DNA of 64,000 nt from Parachlamydiales bacterium (GCA_023265455.1 JAHFTQ010000003.1:99907-163906); one strand, 5' to 3'. Positions 35,905 to 48,153 are shown, numbered from the stretch's first letter. A program made the numbers and translations. The notes: generated by a model from the sequence alone, not told the origin.

Positions 35905-36918
35905 ATGATCACCTCCACTGAGCATTTACATCAAGTTCTTTTTGCAGAGCCTCTCCTTCGCCCTCCCTGCCAGTCAAGGGTCCATCCGCTGAGAAGTTTT
36001 GATTATCCAGGGGTCGCCTGTTTTGTGAAGCGAGAAGATGAGGTGGGATTTGGAATCAGTGGAACAAAGCTCCGAAAATATTTTTCACTTTTCCCACGCA
36101 TTTTGGAAGAAAAGCCAGATATGGGGGTGCTAACCGGTGGGGCTTCTTCTAATCATGTGGTTTCCATGGCTCAGCTGCTGCGAGAACATGGGATAGAACC
36201 TGTCGCTTTTCTTTTGGGAGATCCTTCCCTGCCTTTACAAGGCAATCTTCTTTGGATTCATCTGCTGATCAAACCGGAAAATATCCACTGGGTTCCTAGA
36301 AACGGATGGAGTCAGCTCGATACACTGGCTCAAGAGTATGCTGAAAAGAAAAAACAAGAAGGGGTGATCGCCGCTGTGATTCCAAAGGGTGGGAGCGGAG
36401 TCGGAGCACTGAAAGGGTCTGCGACTTTGGCACTCGATATTGTCCGGAATGAACGGGAACTAGGGATGACTTTTGATCATCTGATCATCGATACGGGAAC
36501 GGGTCTGACGGCCTGCGCTCTTTTGCATGCTCTAGCTTATCTGGGAAAAAGCTGTGAAGTTCATATGGTCCAGATGGCGGGGACGAAAGAGGAATGGGAA
36601 GAGATGCTTAAAGGTACTCACCAAGAATGGGAGGATTTAATCCAAGCCCCCTCCCCTTTTCCGACACGGTTTTCTCTTCATGTGCCGCGTCAGGCTCCAT
36701 CCTTTGGAAGTGTCAATAGACAAGTGTTGCAAACAGTGATTGATTTAGCAAGAGGTGAGGGTTTTTTAACAGATCCGGTTTTTACAGCTAAGCTTTTTAG
36801 TGAAGGAAGAGCGCTGATCCAAGAAAACTCTTGGAAAGGCAACATTCTCTTTATTCACTCCGGAGGAGCGTTAGGCCTGAGCGGATTTTCATCCGCTCTT
36901 GCCGCTGTTATTTCTTAA
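35905..36918 (+). CDS. PLP-dependent ACC deaminase / D-cysteine desulfhydrase family
   Basis: 337 residues, tryptophan-synthase-beta fold. VKREDEVGFGISGTKLRKYF carries the PLP Lys (Lys55; family form GNKxRK, here GTKLRK), GGASSNHV follows, IPKGGSGVGALKG binds phosphate, and IIDTGTGLTACALL is conserved. Family members act on 1-aminocyclopropane-1-carboxylate, D-cysteine or D-amino acids; substrate cannot be told from motifs. The start is 9 bp after inverted repeat B. Convergent overlap of 11 bp with the next gene. Confidence 0.82.
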   Translation: MITSTEHLHQVLFAEPLLRPPCQSRVHPLRSFDYPGVACFVKREDEVGFGISGTKLRKYFSLFPRILEEKPDMGVLTGGASSNHVVSMAQLLREHGIEPVAFLLGDPSLPLQGNLLWIHLLIKPENIHWVPRNGWSQLDTLAQEYAEKKKQEGVIAAVIPKGGSGVGALKGSATLALDIVRNERELGMTFDHLIIDTGTGLTACALLHALAYLGKSCEVHMVQMAGTKEEWEEMLKGTHQEWEDLIQAPSPFPTRFSLHVPRQAPSFGSVNRQVLQTVIDLARGEGFLTDPVFTAKLFSEGRALIQENSWKGNILFIHSGGALGLSGFSSALAAVIS

Positions 36919-37291
36919 AGGTCCAGACTCGCTTTTGAAGGCAATTGCCGCTCTCTCCGTAGACAGAAGCTTCGAATCTAAATTTAAATGAAGCTGCATT
37001 TTTAACCGTGCTTGAAAAATCTTTTACAACATCATCACAAACGCGTTGCATCTTTTTTTCTTGATGAATTTTATCGCACTGGAATTTTGTTGTATGTTCT
37101 TCATGCTTTGTTAATATCCACCAGTGTAACTCTTTAGATTCCCATTTAAAAAACATGTTAGCAACACGATCCGTTTTATCGTGAGCTTTAATAGCGTCCT
37201 CGTAAAACTCTTTGAGTTCTTGCACGATCGTATCTTGGTCAAAAATAAACTCTGCCACTCGTGTGGATTCAACAAAACTAACTGCAGCCAT
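36908..37291 (-). CDS. Hypothetical protein downstream of rpoC
   Basis: Not recognised. 127 residues, soluble, rich in Lys, Glu, Phe and Trp, with two Cys (QCDKIHQE, RVCDDVV) and a third near the end. ATG at 37291 lies only 9 bp after the rpoC stop and has AAGGAG-like sequence within that gap, so it is probably co-transcribed with rpoBC. In Chlamydia the gene after rpoC is transaldolase, so this is a lineage-specific addition. Confidence 0.65.
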   Translation of the reverse strand: MAAVSFVESTRVAEFIFDQDTIVQELKEFYEDAIKAHDKTDRVANMFFKWESKELHWWILTKHEEHTTKFQCDKIHQEKKMQRVCDDVVKDFSSTVKNAASFKFRFEASVYGESGNCLQKRVWTFKK

Positions 37292-37300
37292 AAGATCTCC

Positions 37301-40300
37301 TTAATCGTTAAAGGCGAAGGCTAAAATGTCTTCTTCGCTTTGGTCGAGGTACTTGCTGACGCGGTCTTTGAACTCAACGAAACCGGTGCCTCCGGGGATC
37401 ATGTGACCCATGATCAGGTTCGACTTGAAGTCGAGGAGGTAGTCGGTCTTGCCTTCGCAAGCAGCATCGGTGAGAACGCGGGTAGTCTCTTGGAACGAGG
37501 CAGCTGACACGAACGATTCTGTCGTGAGAGAGGCTTTCGTGATCCCCAGGAGAACAGGGGTCGCTTGGGCAGGTTTACCACCCTCGTCAATGACCTTACG
37601 GTTCTGTGCATGGAAGTGCTTACGATCGATATCTTCGCCGTAGAGGAAGACGGTATCACCGGGATCGGTGATGCGGACTTTCTGGAGCATTTGACGGACG
37701 ATGATCTCAATGTGTTTACCATCGATATCCACCCCTTGGAGTCGGTAGACTTCTTGGACTTGGTTAACGAGGTAGCGCTGAAGCTCGCGGACACCGCAGA
37801 TCTCGAGGATCTCATGCGGAACGACGAGACCGTCGGTGAGCTGCTGTCCTTTGATAACATGGTCTCCTTTTTGAACGATCAAGTGTTTGGAAAGAGGGAT
37901 GAGGTGCTCTTCTTCCATACCGGTTTCTTCATCGCGGACAATGACGATCCGTTTGTTCTTTTGGACGCCGCGGAAGTCAACATCGCCGTCGATCTTGGCG
38001 ATATCAGCGGGATCTCTTGGGGTGCGAGCTTCAAAGAGCTCGGCAACACGGGGAAGACCGCCGGTGATGTCCTTGGTCTTGATCGCGCCGCGAGGAAGGC
38101 GGGCGATGAGTGTTCCAGCAGGCACAAACTGTTTTTCTTGCACGGAGATGAACGCTCCAGAAGGGATGGAGTAGGTACCCACGAGTTCATTGAACTCTTG
38201 GTCGGAGTAGATCATGATCTGAGGATGGAGCTCACCACGGTGCTGTTTAACAATCAATTCGGACTGGCCGGTCTGTTTGTTAAGCTCACGCTGAGTAGAA
38301 ATCCCCTCAACGAGGTCTTCGTACTTGACGTAGCCAGGGCGTTCGCAAATGATCGGGATATTGTGTTGTTCCCAAACCGCGATCTTGGTCCGTTTTTTGA
38401 CTTTGGTGCCATCGGCGAGAAGGATATGGGTCCCCAGCTCGATGTTGAAGGTTTGCAGAGGTTCGATCGACTTGGTCGCAAGGAGCTTTTTGCATTCTTC
38501 GAGGCTTCTGCCCTCATCACGGAGGATGTGGAGGAGTCCGTTTTTGTTCAGGGCAATCCAAACGCCTTCTTCGTTTTGGACAACGCGGACGTTTTGATAG
38601 ACTAAGATCCCTTCAAACTCAGAGACGATCTCGGGACTGAGGGCTGCAGAGGCGATACCACCCAAGTGGAACGTTCTCATGGTCAGCTGTGTTCCGGGTT
38701 CCCCGATCGACTGAGCCGCAATGATACCGACGGCTTCACCGAGGCCGACAAGGCTTCCGTTAGCGAGGTTTAGACCATAGCACTTCACGCAAATGCCGCG
38801 GCGGGCTTCGCAAGTGAGGGGCGAGCGGATCTTAACAACGTCAATACCGGCATCGTCGATGGCTTCGGACTGCTGAATGGTGAGAAAATCTCCCGCTTTA
38901 GCGAGGAGTTTCGTATGGTCTCCTGGCAAGAAGATATCGTCGCAGACAGCGCGGCCAAAGATCCTGTCCTTGAGAGGAAGGAGTTCTTCTTGGCCTTGTT
39001 TGATCGCGCTAATTTCGATGCCATTGAGGGTTCCGCAATCTTGCTCGGTGACGATCACATCTTGTGAAACGTCGACGAGACGGCGGGTTAAGTACCCTGA
39101 GTCGGCGGTTTTAAGGGCTGTATCGGCAAGACCTTTACGAGCTCCGTGAGAAGAGATGAAGTACTCGAGGACCGACAATCCTTCGCGGAAGTTGGCGGTG
39201 ATGGGAGACTCGATAATTTCTCCGGAAGGTTTTGCCATCAGACCGCGTAGCGCTCCTAACTGCTTGACCTGAGATTTATTGCCCCTAGCTCCTGAATCCA
39301 TCATCAAGAAGAGAGGATTGAGCTCAAGACCTTGAGGTTTACTGATCAACTTAAAGAGCTCTTCAGAAAGAGCATCGGTCACTTCTGTCCAAATACTAAT
39401 AATCTTAGATTTACGCTCACCGTCGGTGATAACGCCGTCTTCGTACTGTTTACGAACAACGTCGATACGTTTGTAGGAGTCGTTTAAAACTTTTGTCTTG
39501 TTCTCAGGAACGCAGACGTCTTTAACTCCCATGGAGAGAGACGATTTCGTCGCTTCGGCAAAACCGAGATTTTTGAGGTTATCCAAAAATCTGACGGTGG
39601 CTTCTAGACCGATCCGTTTATAAGTCTCGAGGATGAGTTCTGAGAGTTTTTTCTTCCTGAGAGCGTAGTTTTGAAAGCCGAGCTCTTTGGGAACGATCGT
39701 ATTAAAAATCACACGGCCTGGCGTTGTCTCAATGATTCCGGTGTCAAGTCTGAGTTTGATCTTCTCATGAATGTGAATGCCACGACCGAGGTCATCACGG
39801 CGCTCGGTGCCTTTTTCTTGGGTATACCAGTTGTGGCTGCCACCTGCATAAAGGGCCATGAGCACTTCATCTTTGCTACCGAAGACCTTGATTTTTTTAC
39901 CGAAATCTTCAGGGGCATAGAGAGGGTCATGCATGAGGTAGTGGAGTCCCAAAATCATATCTTGTGAAGGAACCGTGACAGGTTTTCCAGAAGAGGGGAG
40001 GAAAATATTATCAGGGGCCATCATGAGTGTTTTGGCTTCAATCTGGGCTTCGACCGAGAGAGGGATATGAACCGCCATTTGGTCACCGTCGAAGTCTGCG
40101 TTGAAAGCCGTACAAACGAGAGGATGGATGCGGATGGCCTTTCCTTCAATGAGGGTAGGCTCAAACGCTTGAATCCCCAGACGGTGAAGTGTCGGTGCGC
40201 GGTTGAGGAGGACGGGGTGTCCTTTAATGATATCATCTAAAACATCCCACACTTCAGGCGCTTGCCGCTGAATCATCTTCTTGGCAGAACGGATGGTGTA

Positions 40301-41455
40301 GACGTAGCCTAAATCTTTGAGGCGTTTAACGATAAACGGTTCGAAGAGCTCGAGTGCCATCTGCTTAGGTAGACCGCATTGGTTAAAGCGGAGCTCAGGA
40401 CCTACGACGATCACAGAACGGCCTGAGTAGTCAACCCGTTTTCCGAGGAGGTTCTGACGGAACCTTCCTTGTTTACCTTTGAGCATCTCAGAGAGTGACT
40501 TCAGGGGGCGATTGCCAGCGCCCATGACTAAGTGGCCGTGACGGCCGTTGTCAAAGAGAGCATCAAACGCTTCTTGGAGCATCCGTTTTTCATTGCGGAT
40601 GATGACGTCGGGCGTCTTGAGTTTTAAAATCGCTTTAAGACGGTTGTTGCGGTTGATAATGCGTCTGTAAAGGTCGTTGAGGTCTGATGTCGCAAAACGT
40701 CCGCCATCGAGAGGAACGAGGGGGCGAAGTTCGGGAGGGATGACTGGAACGCAGGACATGACCATCCAGTCGGCTTTATTAGGAGAGGAGACAAAACCCT
40801 CGATGATTTTGAGCCGTTTTGCAAGTTTCATACGAGCTTGCATCGACTTGGTTTTGCGAAGTTTGTCTTTTAAATCAATCACAAGAGCGGGGAGGTCTTC
40901 TTTTTCAAGGAGCTCGCGGATGGCTTCGCCACCCATCTTTGCAACAAAACCGTCGGATCCCCATTTCTCTTGGGCTTCACGCATTTCTGTATCATTGAGA
41001 AGCTGTTTTCTTTCGAGTGTCGTGCGGCCGGAATCGATGACAACAAAATCTTCATAATAAATGACGCGCTCGAGATCACTTGTCGACATCCCTAAAATAT
41101 TGCCGATACGAGACGGCATGGTCTTGAAGAACCAGATATGGACAACGGGAACGGCGAGGTCGATATGAGCCATTCTCTCGCGGCGGACTTTGGAGAGGGT
41201 GACTTCAACACCGCATCTGTCGCAAACGATCCCTTTGTGTTTGATTTTTTTGTATTTTCCGCAGGCGCATTCCCAGTCGCGGGTAGGTCCAAAGATTTTT
41301 TCACAAAATAGACCTCCTTTTTCAGGCTTGAAGGTCCGATAGTTGATCGTCTCAGGCTTCTTGATTTCTCCACGCGACCATTCGTTGCGGATCACGTCTT
41401 CTGAAGCAATCTTGATTGTCAGCCTATCAAATTGCGATTCTTTAAAGCCTTCCAT
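37301..41455 (-). CDS. rpoC: RNA polymerase subunit beta-prime
   Basis: 1384-residue catalytic subunit of RNA polymerase. N-terminal zinc site [20 protein letters not shown]; the active-site motif [12 protein letters not shown] binds catalytic Mg; second zinc site in the [13 protein letters not shown] region; trigger loop region [21 protein letters not shown]-terminal [14 protein letters not shown]. Starts 26 bp after rpoB with an AGGGAGAT ribosome site. Length and order are as in other Chlamydiae. Confidence 0.99.
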   Translation of the reverse strand: MEGFKESQFDRLTIKIASEDVIRNEWSRGEIKKPETINYRTFKPEKGGLFCEKIFGPTRDWECACGKYKKIKHKGIVCDRCGVEVTLSKVRRERMAHIDLAVPVVHIWFFKTMPSRIGNILGMSTSDLERVIYYEDFVVIDSGRTTLERKQLLNDTEMREAQEKWGSDGFVAKMGGEAIRELLEKEDLPALVIDLKDKLRKTKSMQARMKLAKRLKIIEGFVSSPNKADWMVMSCVPVIPPELRPLVPLDGGRFATSDLNDLYRRIINRNNRLKAILKLKTPDVIIRNEKRMLQEAFDALFDNGRHGHLVMGAGNRPLKSLSEMLKGKQGRFRQNLLGKRVDYSGRSVIVVGPELRFNQCGLPKQMALELFEPFIVKRLKDLGYVYTIRSAKKMIQRQAPEVWDVLDDIIKGHPVLLNRAPTLHRLGIQAFEPTLIEGKAIRIHPLVCTAFNADFDGDQMAVHIPLSVEAQIEAKTLMMAPDNIFLPSSGKPVTVPSQDMILGLHYLMHDPLYAPEDFGKKIKVFGSKDEVLMALYAGGSHNWYTQEKGTERRDDLGRGIHIHEKIKLRLDTGIIETTPGRVIFNTIVPKELGFQNYALRKKKLSELILETYKRIGLEATVRFLDNLKNLGFAEATKSSLSMGVKDVCVPENKTKVLNDSYKRIDVVRKQYEDGVITDGERKSKIISIWTEVTDALSEELFKLISKPQGLELNPLFLMMDSGARGNKSQVKQLGALRGLMAKPSGEIIESPITANFREGLSVLEYFISSHGARKGLADTALKTADSGYLTRRLVDVSQDVIVTEQDCGTLNGIEISAIKQGQEELLPLKDRIFGRAVCDDIFLPGDHTKLLAKAGDFLTIQQSEAIDDAGIDVVKIRSPLTCEARRGICVKCYGLNLANGSLVGLGEAVGIIAAQSIGEPGTQLTMRTFHLGGIASAALSPEIVSEFEGILVYQNVRVVQNEEGVWIALNKNGLLHILRDEGRSLEECKKLLATKSIEPLQTFNIELGTHILLADGTKVKKRTKIAVWEQHNIPIICERPGYVKYEDLVEGISTQRELNKQTGQSELIVKQHRGELHPQIMIYSDQEFNELVGTYSIPSGAFISVQEKQFVPAGTLIARLPRGAIKTKDITGGLPRVAELFEARTPRDPADIAKIDGDVDFRGVQKNKRIVIVRDEETGMEEEHLIPLSKHLIVQKGDHVIKGQQLTDGLVVPHEILEICGVRELQRYLVNQVQEVYRLQGVDIDGKHIEIIVRQMLQKVRITDPGDTVFLYGEDIDRKHFHAQNRKVIDEGGKPAQATPVLLGITKASLTTESFVSAASFQETTRVLTDAACEGKTDYLLDFKSNLIMGHMIPGGTGFVEFKDRVSKYLDQSEEDILAFAFND

Positions 41456-41481
41456 TCCTTATCTCCCTTAAATTAGTACGA

Positions 41482-44400
41482 CTATTCTTGAGCGACTCTT
41501 TCGGCGCGTATATCTAAACAAAGAGCTTGCATCTCTTTGACAAGTACGTTGAACGATTCGGGTGTCCCAGCTTCTAGAGTGTTATCCCCTTTGACAATCG
41601 ACTCGTAGATGCGGGTACGTCCTGAGACGTCGTCAGATTTAACTGTGAGCATCTCTTGCAGAAGATGCGCAGCTCCATAAGCTTCGAGAGCCCAAACTTC
41701 CATCTCTCCGAAACGCTGGCCTCCCATTTGTGCCTTACCACCGAGGGGCTGTTGAGTCACAAGTGAGTAGGGACCGATCGCGCGAGCGTGGATCTTATCA
41801 GCAACAAGGTGGCTCAGTTTCAGCATGTAGATGTAACCGACAACGACGCGGTTATCAAACCGCTCGCCTGTACGGCCGTCGTAGAGCCACATTTTACCAT
41901 CTTCAGGCAGGCCCACATTTTTCATCATTTCCCAAATGCGAGACTCGGGGAACCCTTCGAATACGGGTGTCTTGACGTAGATACCAGCTTTTCTCGCTGC
42001 ATAACCTAAGTGAGTCTCCAGAAGCTGACCCATATTCATACGAGAAGGTACACCTAGCGGATTGAGAATGATCTCAATGGGGGTCCCATCTTGCAAGTAG
42101 GGCATATCGGCTTCTTGAACAATTTTGGAGACGACCCCTTTATTTCCATGGCGTCCGGCCATTTTGTCACCGACTTGAAGCTTGCGCTTTGTCGCAATCG
42201 AGACTTTGACTTGGCGGATGACACCTGGATCGAGTTCTGTATCCCCTTTCTTCATATGCTCGATTTCAGTCTTATACTGGGTCTGGAGCATCTCCATTGC
42301 GAGATCATATTCACGTAGAATTTGCTTGATCGTTGCATAGACATCATGTTCAGAGATGAGGAGGTCTTCGGCTTTTTCCGATTCGAGGGCTTCGAGCATG
42401 TCTTGCGTGATCGTATCCCCTTCTTTAACAATGATATCACCGGTTTTGCGGTGCATGATGGAGCCAGGAGCTTTTTCTCCGAGAAGAAGAGCGCCGAGCT
42501 TCTCATGAAGCTCCATGACGAGCTCGCCTTCTTTATTTTTGTACTCTTGATGCACATCTTTGATTCGGCTCGCTTCTTCAACGAGTTCATCATCGGTTTT
42601 AGAGAGACGGTCGCGACGACTAAAGACTTCAGAGCGCATAACGACACCTTCAGTCCCTGGAGGGGCTGTCAAGGAGGCGTCTTTGACGTCAGCGGCTTTC
42701 TCACCGAAAATGGCACGAAGTAATCGCTCTTCAGGTGCTAGCTCTGTCTCGGACTTGGGAGTGATTTTACCTACGAGAATATCACCGGGTTTAACTTCAG
42801 AGCCCACACGGATAATCCCATCTTCACCCAAGTTTGCTAGAGCTTCTTCTGAGACGTTCGGGATGTCTCGGGTGATTTCTTCTTTTCCAAGTTTAGCTAC
42901 ATCTCGGGCGCTGATTTCGAACTCTTCGAGATAAATCGAGGTAAAGATATCATCACGGAGCACCTTCTCATTCATGATAATGGCGTCTTCGTAGTTGTAG
43001 CCGCACCAAGGCATGAAGGCCACCAGAATGTTCTTACCTAAAGCGACTTCACCTTTATCTGTTGAGGGTCCGTCGGCAATGACATCTCCTGCTTTCACTT
43101 TATCTCCCACATTGCAAATGGGAGTTTGGTTGAGGCTGGTGCCTGCGTTTGAGCGCATGAATTTCTTCAGCTGATAAATCCGCTTATTCAACGGATTAGC
43201 TTTAGCGGCGATGACGATCTTAAAACCATCAACGTATTCGATGGTACCGTCTTCGACAGCAATCATGACGGCGCCTGAGTCTTTGGCGGTTCGTTTTTCA
43301 AGGCCGGTTCCGACGATAGGAGCTTCGGTTCTCAGCAGAGGCACGCCTTGGCGTTGCATGTTCGATCCCATCAAGGCACGGTTCGCGTCATCGTGCTCCA
43401 AGAAGGGGATCAATCCTGTGACAATCGATACCAGCTGCTTCGAAGAGACGTCCATGTGGGTAATTTTGTTGGTCTCAATCTTGTTCGATTCTCCTCTGAA
43501 TCTAGCCCAGCAGGTAGGCTCAACGAACATGTTGAACTTATCAAGGGGAGCCGACGCCTGAGCGATGACACAATGCTCTTCTTGATCAGCGGTCATGTAC
43601 TCGATCTCATCCGTGACGACACCTTCGCGAACAATACGATAGGGAGTTTCAATAAAGCCAAGCTCGTTGATCTTAGCAAAAGCTGATAAAGAGGTGATCA
43701 ATCCGATGTTGGGACCTTCGGGTGTTTCAATGGGGCAAATACGGCCATAGTGGCTAGGATGCACGTCGCGCACTTCAAAGCCGGCACGTTCCCGATTAAG
43801 GCCTCCAGGCCCTAGAGAGGAAAGACGGCGTTTATGGGTCAGTTCAGCGATAGGGTTGGTCTGATCCATGAACTGCGATAGCTGGGATCTACCGAAGAAG
43901 TCTTTAAGAACGCCAGCGAGTCCTTTGGCAGAGATAACTTTTCCAGGAGTGAGCGTGTCTGCTGAGAAGTCAAAGAGGTTAATCCGCTCTTTGATGATTT
44001 TTTCCATGCGAGCAAGGCCGATGCGGCACTGGTTCTGCACGAGTTCTCCCACGGACCTGACCCGGCGATTTCCAAGATGATCGATATCATCGATCGAGAC
44101 GCCACTTTCACCCCGTTTTAGCCTAATGAGGTACTTGAGAGCTCCAATGACATCTTCTTTGCGTAAGGTAACCATTTCGAGGTCTTGATCTGTCGTGGTT
44201 AAACCCAATTTGCAATTGAGTTTGTAACGGCCGACTTTACCGAGGTTATATCTTTTGGGATCGAAGAAAAGACGCATCATGGTCGAACGGGCATTGGCCA
44301 GTGTAGCAGGTTCACCTGGGCGTATCTTGCGGTAAAAATCTTTAAGAGCTGACTCATAAGAGTCAGTTGAGTCTTTTGCGAGCATTTTGATAATGGGAGA

Positions 44401-45249
44401 TGTCTCGTCGGCATCTTCAGCAATTTTAATGGCGGAGACTCCCGCATCAAGCATACGCTTGAGCATGGCAGTTGTGAGTTTTTCGCCAGCTTTTCCGTAG
44501 ATGACGCCGTTGTCGGAATCAACGATGTTTTCAGCGAGGATTTTACCGACGAGTTTTGTAAAATCTTTCTCTGACTTGATCTTAACGCGTAGGGTCGAGA
44601 AAAACTCTTCAAGGATATCAGCATCGGTCGAATACCCTAATGTTCGGATGAACGATGTCGCGAGAATTTTGCGACGACGTTTTTTGCGATCGACATAGAT
44701 ATAGATCATGTCATTGGTATCAAATGAAGCTTCAAGCCAACTTCCACGGTAAGGAATCACGCGGAAAGAATAGAGGACAATCCCTTTAGCATGTCTTTCT
44801 TGTTCGAAGGATATCCCAGGAGATCGATGGAGCTGGGAAACGATCACACGCTCAGCGCCGTTGACGACAAAAGTGCCTTTTTCAGTCATAACAGGAAGGG
44901 TTCCCATATAGACTTCTTCTTCTTTAATCCCGGTCTCGTCTGTCAGACGGAACTTCACTTTAAGGGTCACATTAAAGGTAATTCCGCGACGGATGCACTC
45001 TTCAGGAGAATATTTGGGGGCGCCCAGATTGTAGGAAAGGTATTCGAGGACAACTTTATCGTCGTATGATTTGATCGGAAATATTTCAGTAAAGACTTCT
45101 TGAAGTCCCATATTTTGCCGCTCATGGGATAAAACGTCTGCTTGCAAGAAATCACGGTAGGATTTCAATTGAATTTCAATGAGGTTTGGAAGATCAATAA
45201 TCTCTTCTTTCTCTAGAAAACTAATCCGTTCCGGTGCGTGCTTGACCAT
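41482..45249 (-). CDS. rpoB: RNA polymerase subunit beta
   Basis: 1255-residue beta subunit. The rifampicin pocket reads [12 protein letters not shown] and [13 protein letters not shown], keeping the residues found in rifampicin-sensitive enzymes (Gln, Asp, His, Ser at the positions most often mutated); sensitivity is inferred. Further conserved: [29 protein letters not shown] and [20 protein letters not shown] at the C-terminus. A stem-loop in the 120-bp gap after rplL may set its expression level. Confidence 0.99.
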   Translation of the reverse strand: MVKHAPERISFLEKEEIIDLPNLIEIQLKSYRDFLQADVLSHERQNMGLQEVFTEIFPIKSYDDKVVLEYLSYNLGAPKYSPEECIRRGITFNVTLKVKFRLTDETGIKEEEVYMGTLPVMTEKGTFVVNGAERVIVSQLHRSPGISFEQERHAKGIVLYSFRVIPYRGSWLEASFDTNDMIYIYVDRKKRRRKILATSFIRTLGYSTDADILEEFFSTLRVKIKSEKDFTKLVGKILAENIVDSDNGVIYGKAGEKLTTAMLKRMLDAGVSAIKIAEDADETSPIIKMLAKDSTDSYESALKDFYRKIRPGEPATLANARSTMMRLFFDPKRYNLGKVGRYKLNCKLGLTTTDQDLEMVTLRKEDVIGALKYLIRLKRGESGVSIDDIDHLGNRRVRSVGELVQNQCRIGLARMEKIIKERINLFDFSADTLTPGKVISAKGLAGVLKDFFGRSQLSQFMDQTNPIAELTHKRRLSSLGPGGLNRERAGFEVRDVHPSHYGRICPIETPEGPNIGLITSLSAFAKINELGFIETPYRIVREGVVTDEIEYMTADQEEHCVIAQASAPLDKFNMFVEPTCWARFRGESNKIETNKITHMDVSSKQLVSIVTGLIPFLEHDDANRALMGSNMQRQGVPLLRTEAPIVGTGLEKRTAKDSGAVMIAVEDGTIEYVDGFKIVIAAKANPLNKRIYQLKKFMRSNAGTSLNQTPICNVGDKVKAGDVIADGPSTDKGEVALGKNILVAFMPWCGYNYEDAIIMNEKVLRDDIFTSIYLEEFEISARDVAKLGKEEITRDIPNVSEEALANLGEDGIIRVGSEVKPGDILVGKITPKSETELAPEERLLRAIFGEKAADVKDASLTAPPGTEGVVMRSEVFSRRDRLSKTDDELVEEASRIKDVHQEYKNKEGELVMELHEKLGALLLGEKAPGSIMHRKTGDIIVKEGDTITQDMLEALESEKAEDLLISEHDVYATIKQILREYDLAMEMLQTQYKTEIEHMKKGDTELDPGVIRQVKVSIATKRKLQVGDKMAGRHGNKGVVSKIVQEADMPYLQDGTPIEIILNPLGVPSRMNMGQLLETHLGYAARKAGIYVKTPVFEGFPESRIWEMMKNVGLPEDGKMWLYDGRTGERFDNRVVVGYIYMLKLSHLVADKIHARAIGPYSLVTQQPLGGKAQMGGQRFGEMEVWALEAYGAAHLLQEMLTVKSDDVSGRTRIYESIVKGDNTLEAGTPESFNVLVKEMQALCLDIRAERVAQE

Positions 45250-45320
45250 CGCCTAGGGCTCCTATTATTTGAGGTGCTTACAAAAACACTAACGTATACA
45301 ATTCAGGGCTACAATATAGC

Positions 45321-45348
45321 GAGTAGAAGCATTAGCATGCTTCTACTC
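45321..45348 (-). terminator. rplL-rpoB intergenic hairpin (attenuator or processing site)
   Basis: Perfect 12-bp stem GAGTAGAAGCAT / ATGCTTCTACTC with a 4-nt loop between rplL and rpoB. No U-run follows on the minus strand, so attenuation or RNase III-type cleavage, as in the same gap of E. coli, is likelier than full termination. Confidence 0.7.
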
Positions 45349-45372
45349 AACCAAAATCAGAATGCAAAAGCC

Positions 45373-45768
45373 TTAGAGAGGCTTTACAGTCACAGCAGCA
45401 CCTGCTGCGGCAGCCTTTTTCGAAATCTCATCAGCTTCTGCTTTATTGCAGGTAGGCTTCAGAGGTTTCGGGGCTCCTTCAACGAGATCTTTCGCTTCTT
45501 TCAGCCCTAAGCCAGTGACTTCACGCACGAATTTGATGACTCCAATTTTCTTGTCATCACCTGTTTTTTCCAAGACAACTTGGAATTCAGTAGCTTCAGC
45601 GGCAGCAGGAGCTGCAGCTGCACCAGCAGCAGGAGCAGCAGCCATCATCATGGGGGCAGCAGCTGCTTTAACACCCCAGGAATCTTCGAGCATGGTTTTT
45701 AATTTTGCCATGTCGAGAACGCTGAGGGCGCTTAAATCTTCAACGATTTGTTCTAATGATTTACTCAC
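45373..45768 (-). CDS. rplL: Ribosomal protein bL12 (L7/L12)
   Basis: 131-residue stalk protein that recruits EF-Tu and EF-G. N-terminal dimerisation part ([20 protein letters not shown]), a long Ala-rich hinge at about residues 35-58, then the factor-binding C-terminal domain ([32 protein letters not shown]). Follows rplJ by 11 bp. Confidence 0.98.
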   Translation of the reverse strand: MSKSLEQIVEDLSALSVLDMAKLKTMLEDSWGVKAAAAPMMMAAAPAAGAAAAPAAAEATEFQVVLEKTGDDKKIGVIKFVREVTGLGLKEAKDLVEGAPKPLKPTCNKAEADEISKKAAAAGAAVTVKPL

Positions 45769-45779
45769 GGTATACCTCT

Positions 45780-46289
45780 TTATGTTTTACTTTTGTTATC
45801 TAAACAGTAAGCGACGCTTGTCAAAAGCGCTTCGATGACGCTAAGTGTCTGCGAAGGCACGGCTTCGAGCAGCCCTAGGAACTGCGCTCGCATCTCTTCT
45901 TTGGAAGGCAGTTTTGAAAGAGCTTCGACGTCTTTAGCAGAGTAGAGCTTTCCTTCAAAGCGTCCACCGATCACTTCTAAGATCTCTTCATTCTCTTGCT
46001 TGAATTTGAAGACGGTCTTGGCGGTCTGGAGCAGATCTTCATCTGCAAAGATAATGCCAATATGGCCCTCTAGGAGAGCGCGATCCAGTGGGCAGCCTGC
46101 AGCTTCTGCAGCCTTCATCAAGATCCGTTTACGAATGATCTCAAAGTCGCCGCCGGTTTTATGCAAAGAGAAGCGAAATTTAGAAGCCATATTGGGATCC
46201 ATTTTGGTGTAACGCGTGAGCAAAAAACCTTTGGATCCGTCAATTTTTCCCTTGATATCATCGCTTAAGAATTGCTTTTCTGGTCTCAT
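45780..46289 (-). CDS. rplJ: Ribosomal protein uL10
   Basis: 169 residues; anchors L12 dimers to 23S rRNA. N-terminal globular domain with [11 protein letters not shown] and a C-terminal helix that ends in [15 protein letters not shown]. More divergent than most L10 proteins, as is usual in Chlamydiae. The ATG overlaps the rplA stop by 4 bp. Confidence 0.93.
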   Translation of the reverse strand: MRPEKQFLSDDIKGKIDGSKGFLLTRYTKMDPNMASKFRFSLHKTGGDFEIIRKRILMKAAEAAGCPLDRALLEGHIGIIFADEDLLQTAKTVFKFKQENEEILEVIGGRFEGKLYSAKDVEALSKLPSKEEMRAQFLGLLEAVPSQTLSVIEALLTSVAYCLDNKSKT

Positions 46290-46981
46290 GTTGCCTCCAC
46301 CAATCCGCTCATGTCAACTTTCAACCCAGGCCCCATGGTTGAGGAAAGAGCAAGAGAAACCATATAATGTCCCTTGGTCGATGCCGGCTTAGCCCTTGCA
46401 ACTGCTGAGATGAAAGTCTTAATGTTTTCTGCGAGTTTTTCTTTTGAAAAAGAGAGCTTCCCTATGGCGTTGCTAACAACTCCATATTTATCGCTCTTAA
46501 ATTCAATCCGTCCTGCTTTGATTTCACGAACGGCGTTAGCAATATCGTTAGTGACAGTTCCCGCTTTGGGCGTCGGCATGAGTCCTCTAGGACCTAATAC
46601 TTTACCGAGCTTACCGACATCGCGCATCATATCAGGCGTCGATATCACAGCATCAAAATCTGTCCATCCCCCTTTGACTTTTTCAAAGAGTTCTTCATTT
46701 CCTGCAAAATCCGCTCCGGCTTCAAGAGCCTCTTTCAGTTTATCGCCTTTGGCGAAGACGATAACCACGGATTTTTTGCCTGTCCCATTCGGTAATGAGA
46801 CAACGCCACGCACCTGCTGGTCTGATTTCTGGATATCAATGCCCGTCTTCAGAGCCAGGTCCACCGATTGATCGAATTTCACCGGAGGACACTTTTGCAA
46901 AATAACGATAGCTTCATCGAGCTTATACACTTTTTGTGTATCGACTTGTTTGGCTATCTCCCGAAAGCGTTTACTTTTCAT
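46286..46981 (-). CDS. rplA: Ribosomal protein uL1
   Basis: 231 residues; L1 stalk protein and, in many bacteria, translational repressor of the L11-L1 mRNA. Signature [21 protein letters not shown] is present along with [22 protein letters not shown] precedes the ATG. Unusually, the 188-bp gap after rplK is filled by a long inverted repeat. Confidence 0.98.
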   Translation of the reverse strand: MKSKRFREIAKQVDTQKVYKLDEAIVILQKCPPVKFDQSVDLALKTGIDIQKSDQQVRGVVSLPNGTGKKSVVIVFAKGDKLKEALEAGADFAGNEELFEKVKGGWTDFDAVISTPDMMRDVGKLGKVLGPRGLMPTPKAGTVTNDIANAVREIKAGRIEFKSDKYGVVSNAIGKLSFSKEKLAENIKTFISAVARAKPASTKGHYMVSLALSSTMGPGLKVDMSGLVEAT

Positions 46982-47001
46982 AACTTTCCTTCGTTTGTTC
47001 T

Positions 47002-47169
47002 AGAGGCAGTTGCAAAACTCCATTTGGGGCCAAATCCGCGCTTTTTAAGCAGGATCCGAATTCCGCGCAAATCGCCTATTCTCATTCGAATATGTCAATT
47101 TGCGCGGAATACGGCCCTGCTCAAAAATCATCAAATTTAGCCTCCAAAGCGAGTTTTGCAATTACCTCT
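47002..47169. repeat. Long inverted repeat C filling the rplK-rplA gap
   Basis: Arms of about 80 bp run from 47002 inward and from 47169 inward, centred near 47085. Shared blocks include AGAGG, TTGCAAAACTC, TTTGG, AAGCAGG/GAGCAGG and ATTCCGCGCAAAT, with mismatches and small gaps between. It begins exactly at the rplK stop codon and ends about 20 nt before the rplA start, just short of its ribosome site. Confidence 0.85.
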
Positions 47170-47595
47170 TTATTCAACAATATCCACTCCCATGGAGCGG
47201 GCTGTTCCTGCCACCAACTGCATCGCAGCTTCAAGCGACCTGACACGCATGTCCGGCAGCTTTTGTTCAGCAATTTTTTTGGTTTGGGATTTACTAAGTT
47301 TTCCAACTTTATCACGGTTAGGCACTTTAGAGCCTGACTCCAGCCCCAGCTCTTTTAAAATGAGCCGAGAGACGGGAGGCTGCTTTGTAATAAACGTGTA
47401 CGTTTTGTCAGAATAAACGTAGATCTCCACCGGAAGGATGTCCCCTGCCTGGCTTTGAGTTTTCGCGTTAAATTCTTTGCAGAAAGCCATGATATTAACT
47501 TGGGCCGCTCCAAGCGCTGGTCCAATGGGGGGCGCTGGATTGGCTTTCCCTGCAGGAATTTGCAATTTAATTGTCTTAATTAGTTTCTTTGCCAT
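47170..47595 (-). CDS. rplK: Ribosomal protein uL11
   Basis: 141 residues; GTPase-centre protein binding 23S rRNA helices 43-44. N-terminal [19 protein letters not shown] with the flexible proline loop, and C-terminal [19 protein letters not shown]. Follows nusG by 9 bp. Confidence 0.98.
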   Translation of the reverse strand: MAKKLIKTIKLQIPAGKANPAPPIGPALGAAQVNIMAFCKEFNAKTQSQAGDILPVEIYVYSDKTYTFITKQPPVSRLILKELGLESGSKVPNRDKVGKLSKSQTKKIAEQKLPDMRVRSLEAAMQLVAGTARSMGVDIVE

Positions 47596-47604
47596 AATAC
47601 TCTT

Positions 47605-48150
47605 TTATGTTTCAGCTTCTTGAGGCACTAGTTCCACTTGCCAGAACTCGAGGTCATCAACACGAGTTTCTCTTCCAAAGATAGAGACCAACACACTGAG
47701 TCTGCCTTTATCATGGAACACTTCTTGAACTGTTCCAATAAAGTTAACAAAGACTCCATCGTTAATTTTAACTTTGTCGCCAGTCTGAATGTTGTGTTTA
47801 TGGACAACACCCTGTTTCTTCTGTTCTAAGTCAGAGAGAATTGCATCCACTTCATGTTGAGGAAGGGACAGCGGTTTTTCTCCACCTAGAAAATCAATAA
47901 CGCCGTTCGTGTTTTTAACGAACATCCATGAGTCATCGGTCAGCTCTAATTTAACGAGAATATAACCAGGCCATAGCCTCTTTTCACTCAGGCGCTGCTC
48001 TCCCCGTTTAACTTCGGAGACATTCTCAGTTGGTACCAAGACTTCCGAAATCAACTCAGCCATCCCTTTAGACTCTCGATTCTCTTCTAGAGCCTTTTTG
48101 ACCCGCTTTTCCTGACTCGATATAACCTGTACAACGTACCACTTATGCAT
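47605..48150 (-). CDS. nusG: Transcription elongation/antitermination factor NusG
   Basis: 181 residues. NGN domain with KWYVVQVISSQEKRVKKAL and WPGYILVKLEL, then a KOW domain with TGDKVKINDGVFVNFIGTV. Binds the RNA polymerase clamp and links it to Rho or ribosomal S10. Three bp after secE, as in most bacteria. Confidence 0.97.
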   Translation of the reverse strand: MHKWYVVQVISSQEKRVKKALEENRESKGMAELISEVLVPTENVSEVKRGEQRLSEKRLWPGYILVKLELTDDSWMFVKNTNGVIDFLGGEKPLSLPQHEVDAILSDLEQKKQGVVHKHNIQTGDKVKINDGVFVNFIGTVQEVFHDKGRLSVLVSIFGRETRVDDLEFWQVELVPQEAET

Positions 48151-48153
48151 GTT

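Noticed and set aside
35692..35925. N-terminal extension of the lipase-like protein
   Set aside because: It is translated from inverted repeat B; a proper GGAGG-ATG start exists at 35691.
37565..38605. 346-codon plus-strand open frame opposite rpoC
   Set aside because: Antisense shadow of a highly conserved gene; low-complexity Asp/Leu-rich translation caused by rpoC codon use.
47002..47169. rplK-rplA repeat as a classic L1 binding site
   Set aside because: The usual L1 site is a short internal-loop structure; this one is much longer and I see no L1-site consensus.
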